A model generated the notes under the pieces. It was not told the origin of the DNA. It worked only from the letters and a program-made list of their open reading frames with translations, and did no database searches. Shown in pieces: positions 43,737 through 54,983 of a stretch of DNA of 64,000 nucleotides (within the stretch, counting starts at the first letter, position 1; every line of letters begins with the position of its first letter). The stretch spans positions 480,410,900 through 480,474,899 of the forward strand of contig NC_081406.1 of assembly GCF_030272615.1 (NCBI RefSeq). The letters are read 5' to 3'. Made by a program: the position numbers and the translations under genes. Source of the DNA: Cryptomeria japonica. Its lineage: Eukaryota; Streptophyta; Pinopsida; Cupressales; Cupressaceae.

Positions 43737-44750
43737 CCTGCAGGTTAGACTTTAAAGTCCGACCTGCAGGGTTCCTTATTTTTAAAGGTAATTACACATC
43801 GAACTTTAAAGTCCGATGTACAAAGGTTTGGTTTTATCCCTGCAGATCAGACTTTAAAGTCCGACCTGCAGGTAATCCTTCCCTTGGAGTTCGGACTTTA
43901 AAGTCTGATCTGCAAGTCGATTGGTCAAAAGTTGCATGTTGGACTTTAAAGTTTGACTTGCAAGGGTTTTAGTCCTGCATGTCAGGCTTTAAAGTCCTAC
44001 ATGCACTGCGTAATTAGCAATTAATGTCTCATTTATTGCTAAATTTGGAGATTATTTATTAAATTTTGGAGATTATTTCTTCATTTACATTTTGTGAATT
44101 CTCCTCTACATGTGCTCTCTTCCTCCCTCCTCCAATTTCGCTCACCATCCTTGTCGATTTGTAGGATTTTCATCATATTTTTATTTTGTCATTGCAGATC
44201 GAGGTAGGCTTCTAGCTCTATTTTTATTTATTTCAGGTTTTTTCCCCTTTGCATCATTTTCTATTTTCTTTTTCTCTGCCATTTTCCTTTAGGTTTTCTA
44301 TCGATTAGAGGCATATCAGACATTAAAATCCATTTGTTTTTCCCTCTTCCCTCGCTTGCATGACGGGTTTTAAAACCTAATCTGCAGGCTGTGTGCGGAG
44401 ATCTCTCCGCATATCGGACTTTAAAGTCCGATATGCAGGAGGGTAAATCTCACATATCAGACTTTAAAGTCCAATATGTGAGAGGATATTATCCGATTGA
44501 CATGTCGGGCTTTAAAACCCAACATGTCAATTAGTTTCCCTTCCCTAGCACATCGGACTTTAAAGTCCGATGTGCTAATGATTTTTCATAACTTGCACAT
44601 CGGACTTTAAAGTCCTATGTACCGATAACCTTCCCCAACTTGCACATCGAACTTTAAAGTCTGATGTGCCGATAACCTTACAAAATTTGCACATCGGACT
44701 TTAAAGTTTGATATGCAAGTAAAAATGTTTTATCTTTGCACATCGGACTT
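43737..44750. repeat. Array of about 15 palindromes with core TCGGACTTTAAAGTCCGA
   Basis: Units lie at 43737-43770, 43796-43819, 43839-43872, 43891-43908, 43933-43962, 43976-44005, 44357-44386, 44409-44436, 44448-44483, 44497-44530, 44546-44577, 44597-44620, 44642-44669, 44687-44718, plus a broken half near 44736-44750. Two are perfect: 44409-44436 (14-bp arms) and 44546-44577 (16-bp arms). Outer arms differ (GCAGGTC, GCATATC, GCACATC, GCATGTC, GACATGTC, CACATATC) but are matched on the other side of the same unit. A different 8-bp-arm hairpin, TGCGGAGA/TCTCCGCA, sits at 44394-44411. No gene overlaps. Confidence 0.95.
44006..44356 (+). other. Pyrimidine- and AT-rich gap in the palindrome array
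   Basis: Sequence between units 6 and 7. It has CT-rich blocks and TTTCAG and TTGCAG words resembling plant 3' splice sites, followed by GTAGG. This could be a 5' untranslated exon-intron relic of E. No coding frame. Confidence 0.35.
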
Positions 44751-44875
44751 GCAAATTTTGACTCCTAAGGTGCAGATCATACTTTTTTCCCCGACCTGTC
44801 ATTTTTAACAATTTTGCTCCCAAGCCTATTCTAAGTCTGATTTTCTGATCCAATTAATAAAATTTGATTTTATTA

Positions 44876-47800
44876 ATGATGATAACTATCAAACAAGCTA
44901 ATCCTCTAGGTAAAACATTAGCAAAGAAGATGAAGTACAAGTATGATAAGTACTTGAATTTGTACTCAGAAAGTTAAGTAGATTCAAACATATAGAAATT
45001 GGACATGTCAGTATGCAAGAGTTTATTGATCAAGTTGAGAAAGCTCCTGCCCGCCTAACAAACCTGATCAAATTTGAGTTGCATAAATATGCTTCCTTCC
45101 CAGTTGCAGCTCATGATCTAGATTTTTTACTTGTAGTAGCAGATCACTTAGATCCAAATACAAGACAGGTTTGGGATGCTGATCAAAATATGATCATGAC
45201 TCTGGATAGTGTTTTCCTCAACAGTGTTTTCAAAGGTTCTTTAGTTGAGGAAGTAGCCAACATTTCTCAAGAAAGTGCTCAGGAGTACTATGAGAAAAAT
45301 AAGGTCAAATGCAAGAAAGTGATCAATACTATGTACCTCTCTGCTACCAGAAATTCTACCACCTCACGATGGCCTAAGTATTTTCATAGGAGTGACTTCA
45401 ATGAGGAGTACAATGATATGGTCACCATGTTGGAAAGAGTGAAGGGTTTAAAGGACTCTCATTACTTTCAAAGTTGGATGTGTTATTGCATAAATATAAT
45501 CAAGAAAGGGGCTGCTAGGATTGATTGGGGTGAGCAGATCAGTGATGCACTCTGCACACAGTTGAAAGAAGTCAAAGTGACATTGAAATTTTATATGACG
45601 TCTTACCTAATTTATGCAGCCTCTTCCATGAGGCAATATACAAGTTTGTGTACTAAAGGTGACATAAGATTAGTGCTTGTCTAGGAATACTATGATCAAC
45701 TCATAATCAAGAATCAAGGTAGCCACTTTAGAGGAGTCAATGATGCTTTCTTTACTATGTGGAAGTGCATGTTTGATAAAATCCTACAGAAGAAAATATT
45801 ATTAGAGGTTGCATATAACAGGGTGTCTCATTTTGGATGTGTTTTTCTTTAGTTCCCAAAATTCACTTACATCCAGATCAGATGTTTCTCAAGTGAACCC
45901 TTCATTCTACCAAGGTATCCTTTTGATAAGATCATTCTCATGGAGTTGTGTTAGAAACTAATCTATGTGCATGAAAATAAATTGCAAGCACATAAGATCG
46001 GATTGAAGTTCCCAGAATCTATTGGTAGGTACTCAGTTCTAACTAACCCCAAGGCCAAGAACATGGAGGAAGAAATGAAATGGAATACTATGAGAAGATT
46101 CAAGGCATGAAATAATTTTGATTTTCATGGCATGAAGAACAAGCTCAAGAGGAGTTACACCCATGTCTATAGGTTTGAGGATCTATGGGCGAACTGAAAA
46201 GATGAAGAAGATATAAGAAGGATGGATTTCAGTCATCTTACCCTAGAACAGATTGAAAACTTGGATTTGGAAAAGATCCCAATGACCATGGAGGACACTG
46301 ATGACATAATAGACCCAATATATTATGAAAAGAAGATTGACGACTCTCCACTTCCACCAGTGCAATGGTCAAAAAAGGAAAGAAAGTCTATCACTCAAAG
46401 AATCTCTCCTATTTTGGCAAACACCAATGCATGGTTGTTAAAAATAATCTTAGAATGAAATAGTTTCCTTCTATTTCTGGAGATGACGATAATAGTGATA
46501 GCCTAGTTGGTAAGACAACTATGGCTAAAACAAGAATCAAGGGCAAAGTAGATTCACAAGCATTATCCTTGGCCCCTACAACACAATCCAAGGGGAAAGG
46601 ACCCAAAATCAAGTTCACAACTAAAGGGTCCAAGAAAGTTGAATCATCTTTAGAAGCACAGGAGACAACCACAAAGGAACCAAAACAACAGACTGCTAGA
46701 GATACTAAAAAAGAGAAGGAGACAGAAGAAGGTGAGATTCCTCAACAAGAGGAAGCACAGGTTGAAGAAACACCACATCATGGTGAAGTTGATGTTCTAG
46801 CCACTTCATAGGAACCAACTCATTCAAAAGTGATTATCCATTCCATCAATTCTGATTTTGATCAAGAAGAAGATGAATTTGATAATGAGGACCTGGGCAT
46901 GGGCATGACTCAGTCAAAAATTGCTCAACAATTTTTCGCACTATCCAACTTTTCCATCTTGGATGATATTCCTTCAACCACCATTGAATCTTCAATGTTG
47001 GATTTTCCTAAAGCTATGGGGCAAGCATTCACGGAACAACAAATGATGAATTTACCTTCTATGGTGGTCATAATAGAGATTCCATCTCTGATAAGCACTG
47101 AAGTTATTTCTACTACAACAGTTATAACAAAAATTCCATCTCTGGTTACTACTCAAATTATTTCCATTGCACCTTCCACTCTCTCCTCTGTGGCTTTAAT
47201 TGAAGAAAGGTTAGCATCAACAACTATTACTACATCGATAGGTATATCACTGGATACTTCAGCATTGATATTAATAACAACATCTACAACTGCTGCAAGT
47301 TCAAGCCAGTATGCTCCTGAAATACCAAGTGAGACTTAGTAAGAAGCTACTACTCCACCTACCAATCTAGAATTACCACCTTGGATGGAGGTAGTAGCAC
47401 CTAAGAGGAAGAAACAGGTGATTTTGCCTGATGAGTTTGATTTTGAGCAGTTGGTTCCTCCAAAGCCTAAGGGTACAAAGAAGCCGAAGACTATTTCCCG
47501 GGTGTTAGTAAACCCGAAATCTAAAAGGAAGTATGCTAAGGTCATGGTGCCATCATCGGATAAGAATAAAGATGATATAGAACTTGAGGATTACACCATG
47601 CAAACCGTAGAGCTTGGGGAGGAGACGCATGAGAGTGTTAAGATGGATTCTTAGATGACTTTTAACTCTTTGATATAGAGACTTGATTAAGAGAGGGATG
47701 AGAAGAATGAATTAAAATAGAAATGTGAACAATTGACTAGTGTTCTTCTGAAAGTTACACAATCCTCCCAGAAAGTTGAGCCCATAGGATCCTCAATGGA

Positions 47801-48531
47801 CATTGAAGCTCTTAATAAAATTGAATAGGTAGGAGCCAAGGGCCGAGTGGTGGATGAGTGGATTGCATGGCTGAAGTCAGAAGGGTATCATCTCCTAAGT
47901 TCAATAGTTGGGTTATTGACCAATTTTGAAGTGATCCAAAGCTAGATACAAAGTGTCAAAAATTCATTATCTCAAGAGAGTGAAAATATTGAGAAAAGTA
48001 CAAACTTTTGGAGCAAAATGGAGGAATTCAAAATAGACATCCTTGTTTCAAAATAAAGTGGTTCCTTCAAGGGAAAAATATATCCAAAACTTGTCGCTAT
48101 TGTCTTATAAGAAAGAGACAATAAGGTTGATGATAGAAAAGCTGGATCGAGAACAAAAGGAAGGTGATGATGAGATTGATTTCATTTCTGCCAGAATTGC
48201 CGACCTTCCTTTTTATCTATATGATGACAATCAGAATCTCGTTACTAGTGATGCCATCACATAGGAATTTCTTTCCTTAATGGATCACTGCATGGGACAT
48301 GATTTCTCACTTGGTGCATTCAATAAGTTATTGGAGATCCAAGTCAGTTTTGAGGTTCTCGCATCCGTGCTAAAGGATGGGAAAAAGAAATATGTAGAGG
48401 CTGAAGATATGATTTCTTGTGTTCGCGTAATAGAAGATTCTACCCCAATGTCGAGACAAGCAGATATTGGGGCCATCTTGACTAATTTCAAAGAATTCCA
48501 CAAATCAAATGAGGAGGAGAAAAATGAATAA
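44876..48531 (+). pseudogene. ORF E: unknown protein of about 1200 codons, broken
   Basis: A short basic start opens at the ATG at 44876. A frame shift near 44970 leads into the main segment 45013-45684 (223 codons, helical, no known motif). In the same phase reading continues with stops to 46458, including FTYIQIRCFSSEPFILPRYP. It then shifts to another phase (46521-46811, 46830-47339, 47385-47654; Lys/Glu/Thr-rich linker, then Ser/Thr/Ile-rich, then basic), and shifts back for 48043-48264 and 48280-48531 (coiled-coil-like, acidic end). I do not recognise the family. The plan of globular N-terminus, charged linker and coiled C-terminus resembles ORF2 of A. Stops are mostly TAG and TGA. Confidence 0.55.
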
Positions 48532-49500
48532 AATATCCCTTTTTGACATTTTCTTTTCATGTAGTTGCATTATTAGATGTTGCAAGTTTTCTCGTAGCTA
48601 TATATTTTCTTTCTATTGTAGTTGTAGTCAAGTGGGACTGTGCAGTTGAATTAGTCAACTATGCCCAAATTTTTATCCACTCTTCTTATATATAAGGGGG
48701 ACCCTCATTTTTATATTTTTATCTTGGATTATGCTAAGCAAAACTCTGCTAAATTTTTGCCTCAACTAAGACTTTGAGCTTTTGTTGTGAAAATTTGATC
48801 AAGCAAATATAGAAAGTGATTTTATTTGATCCCAAACTTTGTGTTGTGTTTAAAAAAAAGTTTCTTGTATGCGTTGATGTTCTTATGTTCATGACTTATA
48901 TGCGTTCTTTAATTTCTTGATATAGGAAGTATTGTTAAGTGGATTAAAGAGCTCTTGAATTGTGAAAGTAGACTTTGTGCTCCTTGAATATTTGAGAAAT
49001 TTTCTATTGTTAAGTGATTGGTAGTAGACTGTGTATTACTACTATTTCTTGTAGTTTTTAGGATTAAGGAATTATACTTGAAGACTTTGAGATGCAAGTT
49101 GAATTCCTTATTATTGTGATAATTAGTTTAGTTAGTGTTATATTCAAGAAAGATTTTGTGCTTCTTGTTTATTAAATATTGATATAGTTTGTTGGATAAA
49201 TTCATTAATTTCCTTAAGTATCAAAGTGATAGGGAAATTGTAACAAAGTGAAGGGAGAATACATTAACTCTGAAAAAAGAGAGTTATATTCCAAACACTA
49301 ACCCACGGACTTTAATTTTTTATTAATTAGAGAAGAGATTTCAAAGGGAACCTCCCCTTGATGAGAGGAGAGATTAATTTCTCAACATAGATGTGTGTGA
49401 ATCATATATTTTGTCATTGGTACGCTAGTGACAAAATATTCACCCAACACATCGTAGCAAATACAATCCTACTTGAGAAGAAAGTCCCTATCAGTAAGTA
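48532..49500 (+). other. AT-rich region downstream of ORF E, possible LTR or promoter relic
   Basis: There is no gene. TATATAAG near 48689 is a good TATA box, and short inverted words such as TTTTGTCA/TGACAAAA (49411-49438) lie at the right end. I found no second copy in the window, so LTR status is unproved. Confidence 0.35.
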
Positions 49501-49695
49501 GTTGCAAGTAATTATGTTTAATTATCCCAATGGATTCGCATAGTGAATGGAACTCTGCAGGGGAAAGGCCACTATCACCATGCTCATCTGATAGAGGAGT
49601 ACCCCAACAAAATGTAGGGCCAACATCTAACAAGAAACATAAAAGTTCTCTAAGGCTATGGCAATCATGCCATCATTAACCTTAAGTTTCCCAAC

Positions 49696-50520
49696 CTAAT
49701 GATGAGGAATCTGAAACCAATGACTCCTAGTCAAGTGTTCTAACCCAAAATCTACATTGTGATATGAGGTTGTATCCAGATAACTCACCTCATGATTAGA
49801 AGCAACTTGTGTGCTATCATCAATGTACACATCAAAATCCAAGGTATGACTACTAAGAACCTCATCGAATGGCTTAACTAGCAAGGTAGAAGCTGCTGAT
49901 ATGGCAATATCTTCATACACTTCCATTTTGATGTCAACATATGAACCTTCTAGCTCATTTTCTAAGGTCTGATATACAACATCAGACTATTTGTGGCTTG
50001 AATCCATAATAGAACCTTCACATTCAACATGCAAAACTTCAATGCTAATGTTAGAAGACTCCATAGTATGGTCATCTTCATGTGATTTATTTGTCACCTT
50101 ATGATTTTGTGAAGGTAATTGACTGTTGTTCATAAAATCAGAATTATTAGGACTTATATTTTCTGCACATTCTTCAACTTTGACACTTCCATTTTGTGTG
50201 CCAATATTTGTAGATCCTTCCTCATCATTTTCCTCATGTACCATCACATCTACATCATGATTATGCTCAATAGTTTGGCTGTAGTTGCAAAAATCAGAAT
50301 TATTGTCATACCTTTATGTCTTGTTTTCAACATCTCCAAGGACTTCCTCCTTCCCTAATGCATCTTTTGTATTGGTAAAATTATTTGCATTAGCATGTGT
50401 TTTCCTTTCTTTTGCAAACAAAGGATCCAATATCTCCAGATGTTGTACAAACCTTGTTAAAAAACTCCTATCATAGTTTTGGAAGGCCTGCATGAGCTTT
50501 GGGATGAGTCCTTGTATATA
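49696..50520 (-). pseudogene. Acidic ORF of unknown function (element H, next to 5' LTR)
   Basis: Open minus-strand segments 50247-49987 and 49926-49696 share one phase, and upstream text in that phase (RSFLTRFVQHLEILDPLFAK) extends it to about 50520 with a few stops. The product is rich in Asp, Glu, Ser and His, with no zinc knuckle or catalytic motif. It occupies the place of gag in H. A similarly acidic decayed ORF lies at 62555-63985. Confidence 0.45.
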
Positions 50521-50717
50521 GAATTCATTTTACCCATACTATAACAATGCAAGAGTGTTGGTCACTACAATATCAACCGTGTGAGCTCAATGATTCCCAA
50601 TGGTATCTCTTAAAATTGATCTTGGTTTCCTTGTAAACCAAGCCTCTTGCGTGTGTAAAACTTGTGAGGCCCAAAATGACGTTGATGCATAAGAACTTCT
50701 AACCCTCCAGGAAGGTA

Positions 50718-50737
50718 GGATCAGAGCTCTGCTACCA
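50718..50737 (-). other. Primer-binding site of element H
   Basis: The minus strand reads TGGTAGCAGAGCTCTGATCC one base from the LTR. It resembles the initiator-Met site TGGTATCAGAGC with one change in the first twelve bases. Confidence 0.7.
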
Positions 50738-50738
50738 T

Positions 50739-52084
50739 TGTAAGAACCCTGTTGGTTCTAACTCTTCTATTGATGCAAATGTTGTCTTTTTTTTGTATTT
50801 TCAAAGGGTTTGAGGGATTTTAAGAAAAAAATAACAAGTGTGCTAGGCAAGAAATGCACATAAAACTGAATTGACAAAAAGTATAGAGCAACTGCAACTA
50901 TATTGAGTATCAGGTAACTATTACAATTGAAACTAATACATAAAACATACCTAAAGGTCATCAGATTATTTAAATAAGAAAATCTAGAACTTGCCAGCCA
51001 AAACTGTGAAACTGACAAAACAAGTTGCACAAGTCTAGAATGCAAATTCTCCAAGCCAGAAAATAGATGGAATAACCTATATGTGCTAGGTGTTGTGAAT
51101 GGTGCAACCATATTGTAAGAAGGAAGGCGTTTCAACCCTTCAGAATAAAACACCCCTATTTTGGACCCCACGTGCCAAGCTAGAAAATGTACGACTAGCA
51201 AGAGAGAATAGTATGACTGCTTTATTGAATGAAAATTCTTGCTAATAAGCGCATCTAAACCAGGAAGCCCTTTCCTTATTGGAAAATCAGCAAACAACTG
51301 AAGGAATAAACCTTTGATGAAGCACAATAAGAATCCTAAATGAAGCCCTCTCAATTGCAATAATTCAACTGATCTTTCATAGCCTCAAAATCACTCATCC
51401 ATGAAGAGTTATTGTTCTTCAATAGAAAACCCTATGAAACCCTTGTCTCAAAAAATCCACAAAGCAAAAAGCAAGCAATGTCAAATAATCAATAATGAAT
51501 TGAGGTTCAATTGCTTTTTTCCCTTATAACCCCAAATGGCATGAATTCCAAGAAAGTATTCCCAATTGCCTTTTAAAATACATTAAATATATTTTAATTA
51601 CTTTACATAGTTATAAAATGAATTTGGTCGAAATTATTCATTTAAGTGATTTTTAAAGTCACTTTATAATATTTAAGTGGCTTTTTAATTTATATAAAGT
51701 CACTTTATGACTTTATAATATCCATATAAGTTAATTAAATAACTTAACCACTAAAATATTAATAACTCCCTCAATATTTAGTCTTTTGACGAGCCATCTA
51801 AAGTTGGGGTCAACATTGTATAACTCCCATGTGTCCAGGTGCCCTGACTAAAAATAGCTCCACTGCCAGATTGACTTACTATAAATAGTAAGCTCCTTAA
51901 CTAATCTCAAACATTGGTATGCAAAGGTCTGGAATTAAAACTAAGACTAAACTGAAGACATGGAATGACAACAATCTCCAGTAACTACTACTGAGTCTCT
52001 CTATCCAAACATATTAGCATACGAGTGTCCAAATAATAGGCTAATCCCTCAATCTCTGATGCTCACAAAAATGGGGACATTACA
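50739..52084 (-). repeat. 5' LTR of element H (1346 bp)
   Basis: Plus-strand ends TGTAAGAACC and GGGACATTACA. The last 235 bp match 34339-34570. Two loose palindromes with arms AAGTGRCTTT/AAAGTCACTT lie at 51644-51664 and 51674-51704. The hydrophobic minus-strand frame 50767-51360 lies wholly inside the LTR and is not taken as a gene. Confidence 0.82.
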
Positions 52085-52125
52085 TACATACATACATACG
52101 TGTATATATATATATATATATATAT
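52081..52125. repeat. CATA / TA microsatellite
   Basis: TACATACATACATACATACG is followed by a TA run at the outer edge of H. It blurs the H target duplication (TACAT expected). Confidence 0.9.
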
Positions 52126-53351
52126 GAAAATGTGTGGACATTAATTGTAAAATGCACGAGAAATAAATTAATTTTCCACTATGAGGGGAATACGGTGGAA
52201 CCTTTTTGATAGACATAAGAATTTTCTTTGGATCACTCTTGAATGATTATGGGATACACTTATGGTATCTTATGAAAAGTTTCAATGTGATGAAAAGAAG
52301 GAAGTAATGTGGATTTGAAGAGGGTGTGATCACCAGAAAGCCACACATGGGATAGAAAATAGTTTTGAATGGGAACAACAAACCAAAAGAGTATATGGAT
52401 TTTATTTTTCTATCCTTCAAAATTTATGAGAGGCAACCACTAGGAACAAGAGACTATGAAGGAAGCATGGAATGGAGAACTAGGTTCCACAGACAAGGGA
52501 AGACAACAACGATAGAAATTGCCTGTAAATTCATCATTTTTTATAAATTGCTTGAATTAAGTTGTGATGTAGATTTCATATTAGTTCTTCTAAGTAATCT
52601 ATTACATAAAGGATCAAACCTCTAGATCACTAAAATCATAAGCTAAATTCACCTTATTTGTGATTAGAGTGGTTTTCTTTTGGGTTGTTTTGAATTCTGT
52701 AAACCATACCTAAGATTTGTTTATACAAGTATAACCATGTTTTGACTCTCGCCTCTAGTATATTTGATAAAAAATAAGCTATAGGACGTAACCCTTAACT
52801 CATGCTCGGATTCATTCATGATTTTGTTATATTTAAACTGGTTTTAGAAACAAATCATGCATGATCTAGGCAGGCTATAAGAAAGAATTTTGTTCAAGTC
52901 TAGATGTAAGTATAGATTCACTAATTTTGTTTCAGTGTCATCATAAACCCCAACCTTTGAAACATATGTTCCTTGTTGATGATGAGTATCAAAGATGGAG
53001 ATAGTTTTGCACTTTTCCCAATTGTGAACCAACGTCTTGCACATATGATGCAGTATTCAAGTTAGAAATGACCATCACAGAACCGAATAATACTAATAGC
53101 AATTCTTATTAGTTTTTCTGAGATGCCTTGTGTAAGATTTGCATTGATTGTACTCCTAGCCGAATAATCTAATCTCCACATCGTCTAGTCTTCAAATAGA
53201 TTTACTTTATATCATTTTGACGATCATAGAAGTATTATTTTTTCCCATAGTTAAAAGACAAACATGATTTCATATTACACTAAACCAAAAAAATAATATG
53301 GCTAAAATATCTTGTCATAAAATGGGAATTATTATCTAATTTAGTTCTTTT
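52126..53351. other. Intergenic sequence
   Basis: AT-rich DNA. The frames at 52365-52625 (plus) and 52844-53044 (minus) show no recognisable domain. I see no LTR, primer site or RNA gene. Confidence 0.4.
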
Positions 53352-54212
53352 AACAATACCCTATTACTACACATAGAGAATGCATAATGAGGGTCAGGTG
53401 ACCAACATGGGCAATCAAAATGTTTGCCAAGGTGCCATAGGTAATGATAGAATCAAGGGTTTCTATGAGGTCATTATCAAAATGGTGAAAGAGATTGGTG
53501 ATTTGAATACTGAACTCAATATGATCAAAAGGGCAACCATAGGTGAGAAGCCTCTATCTATGAACGTCAAAGAATTAATGGTTGTTATTAATAAGGTTGA
53601 GGCTATTGAAGCAATGGTTAGTACTATTCTAGAAACAGAAAAGAAGGTGAAGGAGTTGGAAGGAATCAGAGATGAAAAAGGTTTGGGAATTAACCTGAAC
53701 AACCTGGTCAATAGAGTGGATAAAATGGAGCTTACTGTGAAGAATATTGCTTAGCAAAATTTCCAGATCCTTAAGGCCACTGTCAACCATGTTAACATAC
53801 TGATAAATAAATTTAAATAGATTAAAGGCAGGGAAGATGAGAAGGATCAGACGGAGAAGATGGGTCATGAAAAAAGAACAAGGGCCAACACCCAAAAGCA
53901 GGTGGGCATCAATGAAAAAGAGCTCTATGATATGAAGAAGTGGTCAATATGAAGTGGATGGTGGTTCATGCGGAAGAAATCATAAGAAACATCTAGTTGT
54001 TCCTATCTTTGTGATGTCCTTTGGCTATTTTTTTATGTTCTCTTTGTCTTGTGATCCCTCTTTGTTTTTCTCAGATTTGATCTTTGTAAGGGTGTCCAGG
54101 CACTATTTTTTCTTGCTGCTTTAATGCTTTATCTTCCTCCTGTTATGTAATCAAGGTTCTGGGTTCCTTCCAAAAACCTATTTTTAATTAATCAAAACAA
54201 TACCCTATTACT
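53352..54212 (+). mobile_element. 827-bp retroposon with 17-bp target duplication
   Basis: AACAATACCCTATTACT occurs at 53352-53368 and again, identical, at 54196-54212, flanking 53369-54195. A long duplication of this kind is typical of LINE-type target-primed insertion. The insert has an ORF at its 5' end, a T-rich 3' region (CTTTGTCTTGTGATCCCTC, then a GGGTTCC word) like plant L1 3' ends, and an A-rich end TTTAATTAATCAAAA. No endonuclease or RT is present, so it was mobilised in trans or is an internal-deletion derivative. Confidence 0.85.
53380..53754 (+). CDS. Coiled-coil ORF in the retroposon
   Basis: The 124-codon frame is rich in Lys, Glu, Val, Ile and Asn with a heptad-like pattern (residues about 25-124). 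It ends in TAG, after which the same phase stays mostly open to about 53975. It could be a remnant of a LINE ORF1 or of a captured transcript. No CCHC motif is visible. Confidence 0.5.
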   Translation: MHNEGQVTNMGNQNVCQGAIGNDRIKGFYEVIIKMVKEIGDLNTELNMIKRATIGEKPLSMNVKELMVVINKVEAIEAMVSTILETEKKVKELEGIRDEKGLGINLNNLVNRVDKMELTVKNIA

Positions 54213-54983
54213 CCTTCAAGATATTACTATAAGTTTCATAGTAATATCACAAGTTTTTGAAGAATCAATGGAAATCAAAGCATATCTTGTTAAATCAAAG
54301 GTTAGGAGGAATACAGTTGGCTCAAAGAGGAAAAAAAATATTCACTGAAATAGGTTGACATGATTTTGAATTAATATGTGAAACATCAATATTATAAGCT
54401 TGGTACATGTGTTATATTGGTTGACTAATAGTGATGGTGACTTTAGATTGGAAAATGAAATGTTAAATTAGTATCTTTTGACATTAATAAGAGGTTGAAT
54501 TTCCCTTTTCATATTAATGACATTTGACTCACTAAGTGTAATCTGGAATATATTTTATTTAACATGTGGTTTAAATAGATCTCAAATATATAAAATGATA
54601 TCAAGAAGGTAATGCATACATAGATGCATACATAGATGCTTTTGTGGGTACTTTTAAGGACTTGTGGATATGCCTAGACTATAGTACTTATATGCACTTA
54701 TGTGCTCTTGTATTTCCATAAATGCTCATGTTTGTTTTTGAGGTGCTTTTATATACCTTCTGATGCTTTCTTAATGTTGTAATAAAATCATGTTATGTGT
54801 ACCTCATGGATCGATTGTGATTGAGATGAGACTCTAATTTAGTATGTTTTTTAGATAGTCAAGCAAGGAGTGTTGCTTCTACCTTCATATATATTTTATA
54901 TGCATCTTGTGTGTCATGACATCATTACATTAGTGTAGAATGTGGATATATCATGTTAGTTGCACAATTCCATTACTCCTATC
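54213..54983. other. Intergenic sequence left of the solo LTR
   Basis: AT-rich, with a short duplication of CATAGATG (about 54621-54640). No gene or element end recognised other than CTATC at 54979-54983. Confidence 0.5.

Larger units (their letters stand above)
34339..52084 (-). mobile_element. Element H: minus-strand LTR element, outermost of the nest
   Basis: On the minus strand the 5' LTR is 52084-50739, followed by a primer site, an acidic ORF and other decayed sequence, then a polypurine tract at 34586-34571 and the 3' LTR remnant 34570-34339. F occupies the rest of that LTR. D lies inside H. No recognisable gag or pol was found in the H parts (34571-36048, 43335-about 43690, about 49500-50738), so H may be a large non-autonomous derivative. 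Whether E and the palindrome array belong to H or to another insertion is open. Confidence 0.7.

Noticed and set aside
44006-44356. Intron-containing host gene promoter
   Set aside because: Splice-like words exist but no exon with a recognisable protein or intact start follows; kept only as a low-confidence note.
43737-44750. CRISPR-like array
   Set aside because: The repeats are palindromes with variable arms, spacers are irregular in length, and the context is a plant retroelement nest without cas genes.
50767-51360. Hydrophobic 197-codon minus-strand frame resembling a membrane protein
   Set aside because: It lies wholly within the H LTR and its hydrophobicity follows from AT-rich sequence.
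52844-53044. 66-codon minus-strand frame in intergenic DNA
   Set aside because: No motif, no neighbouring signal; length expected by chance.
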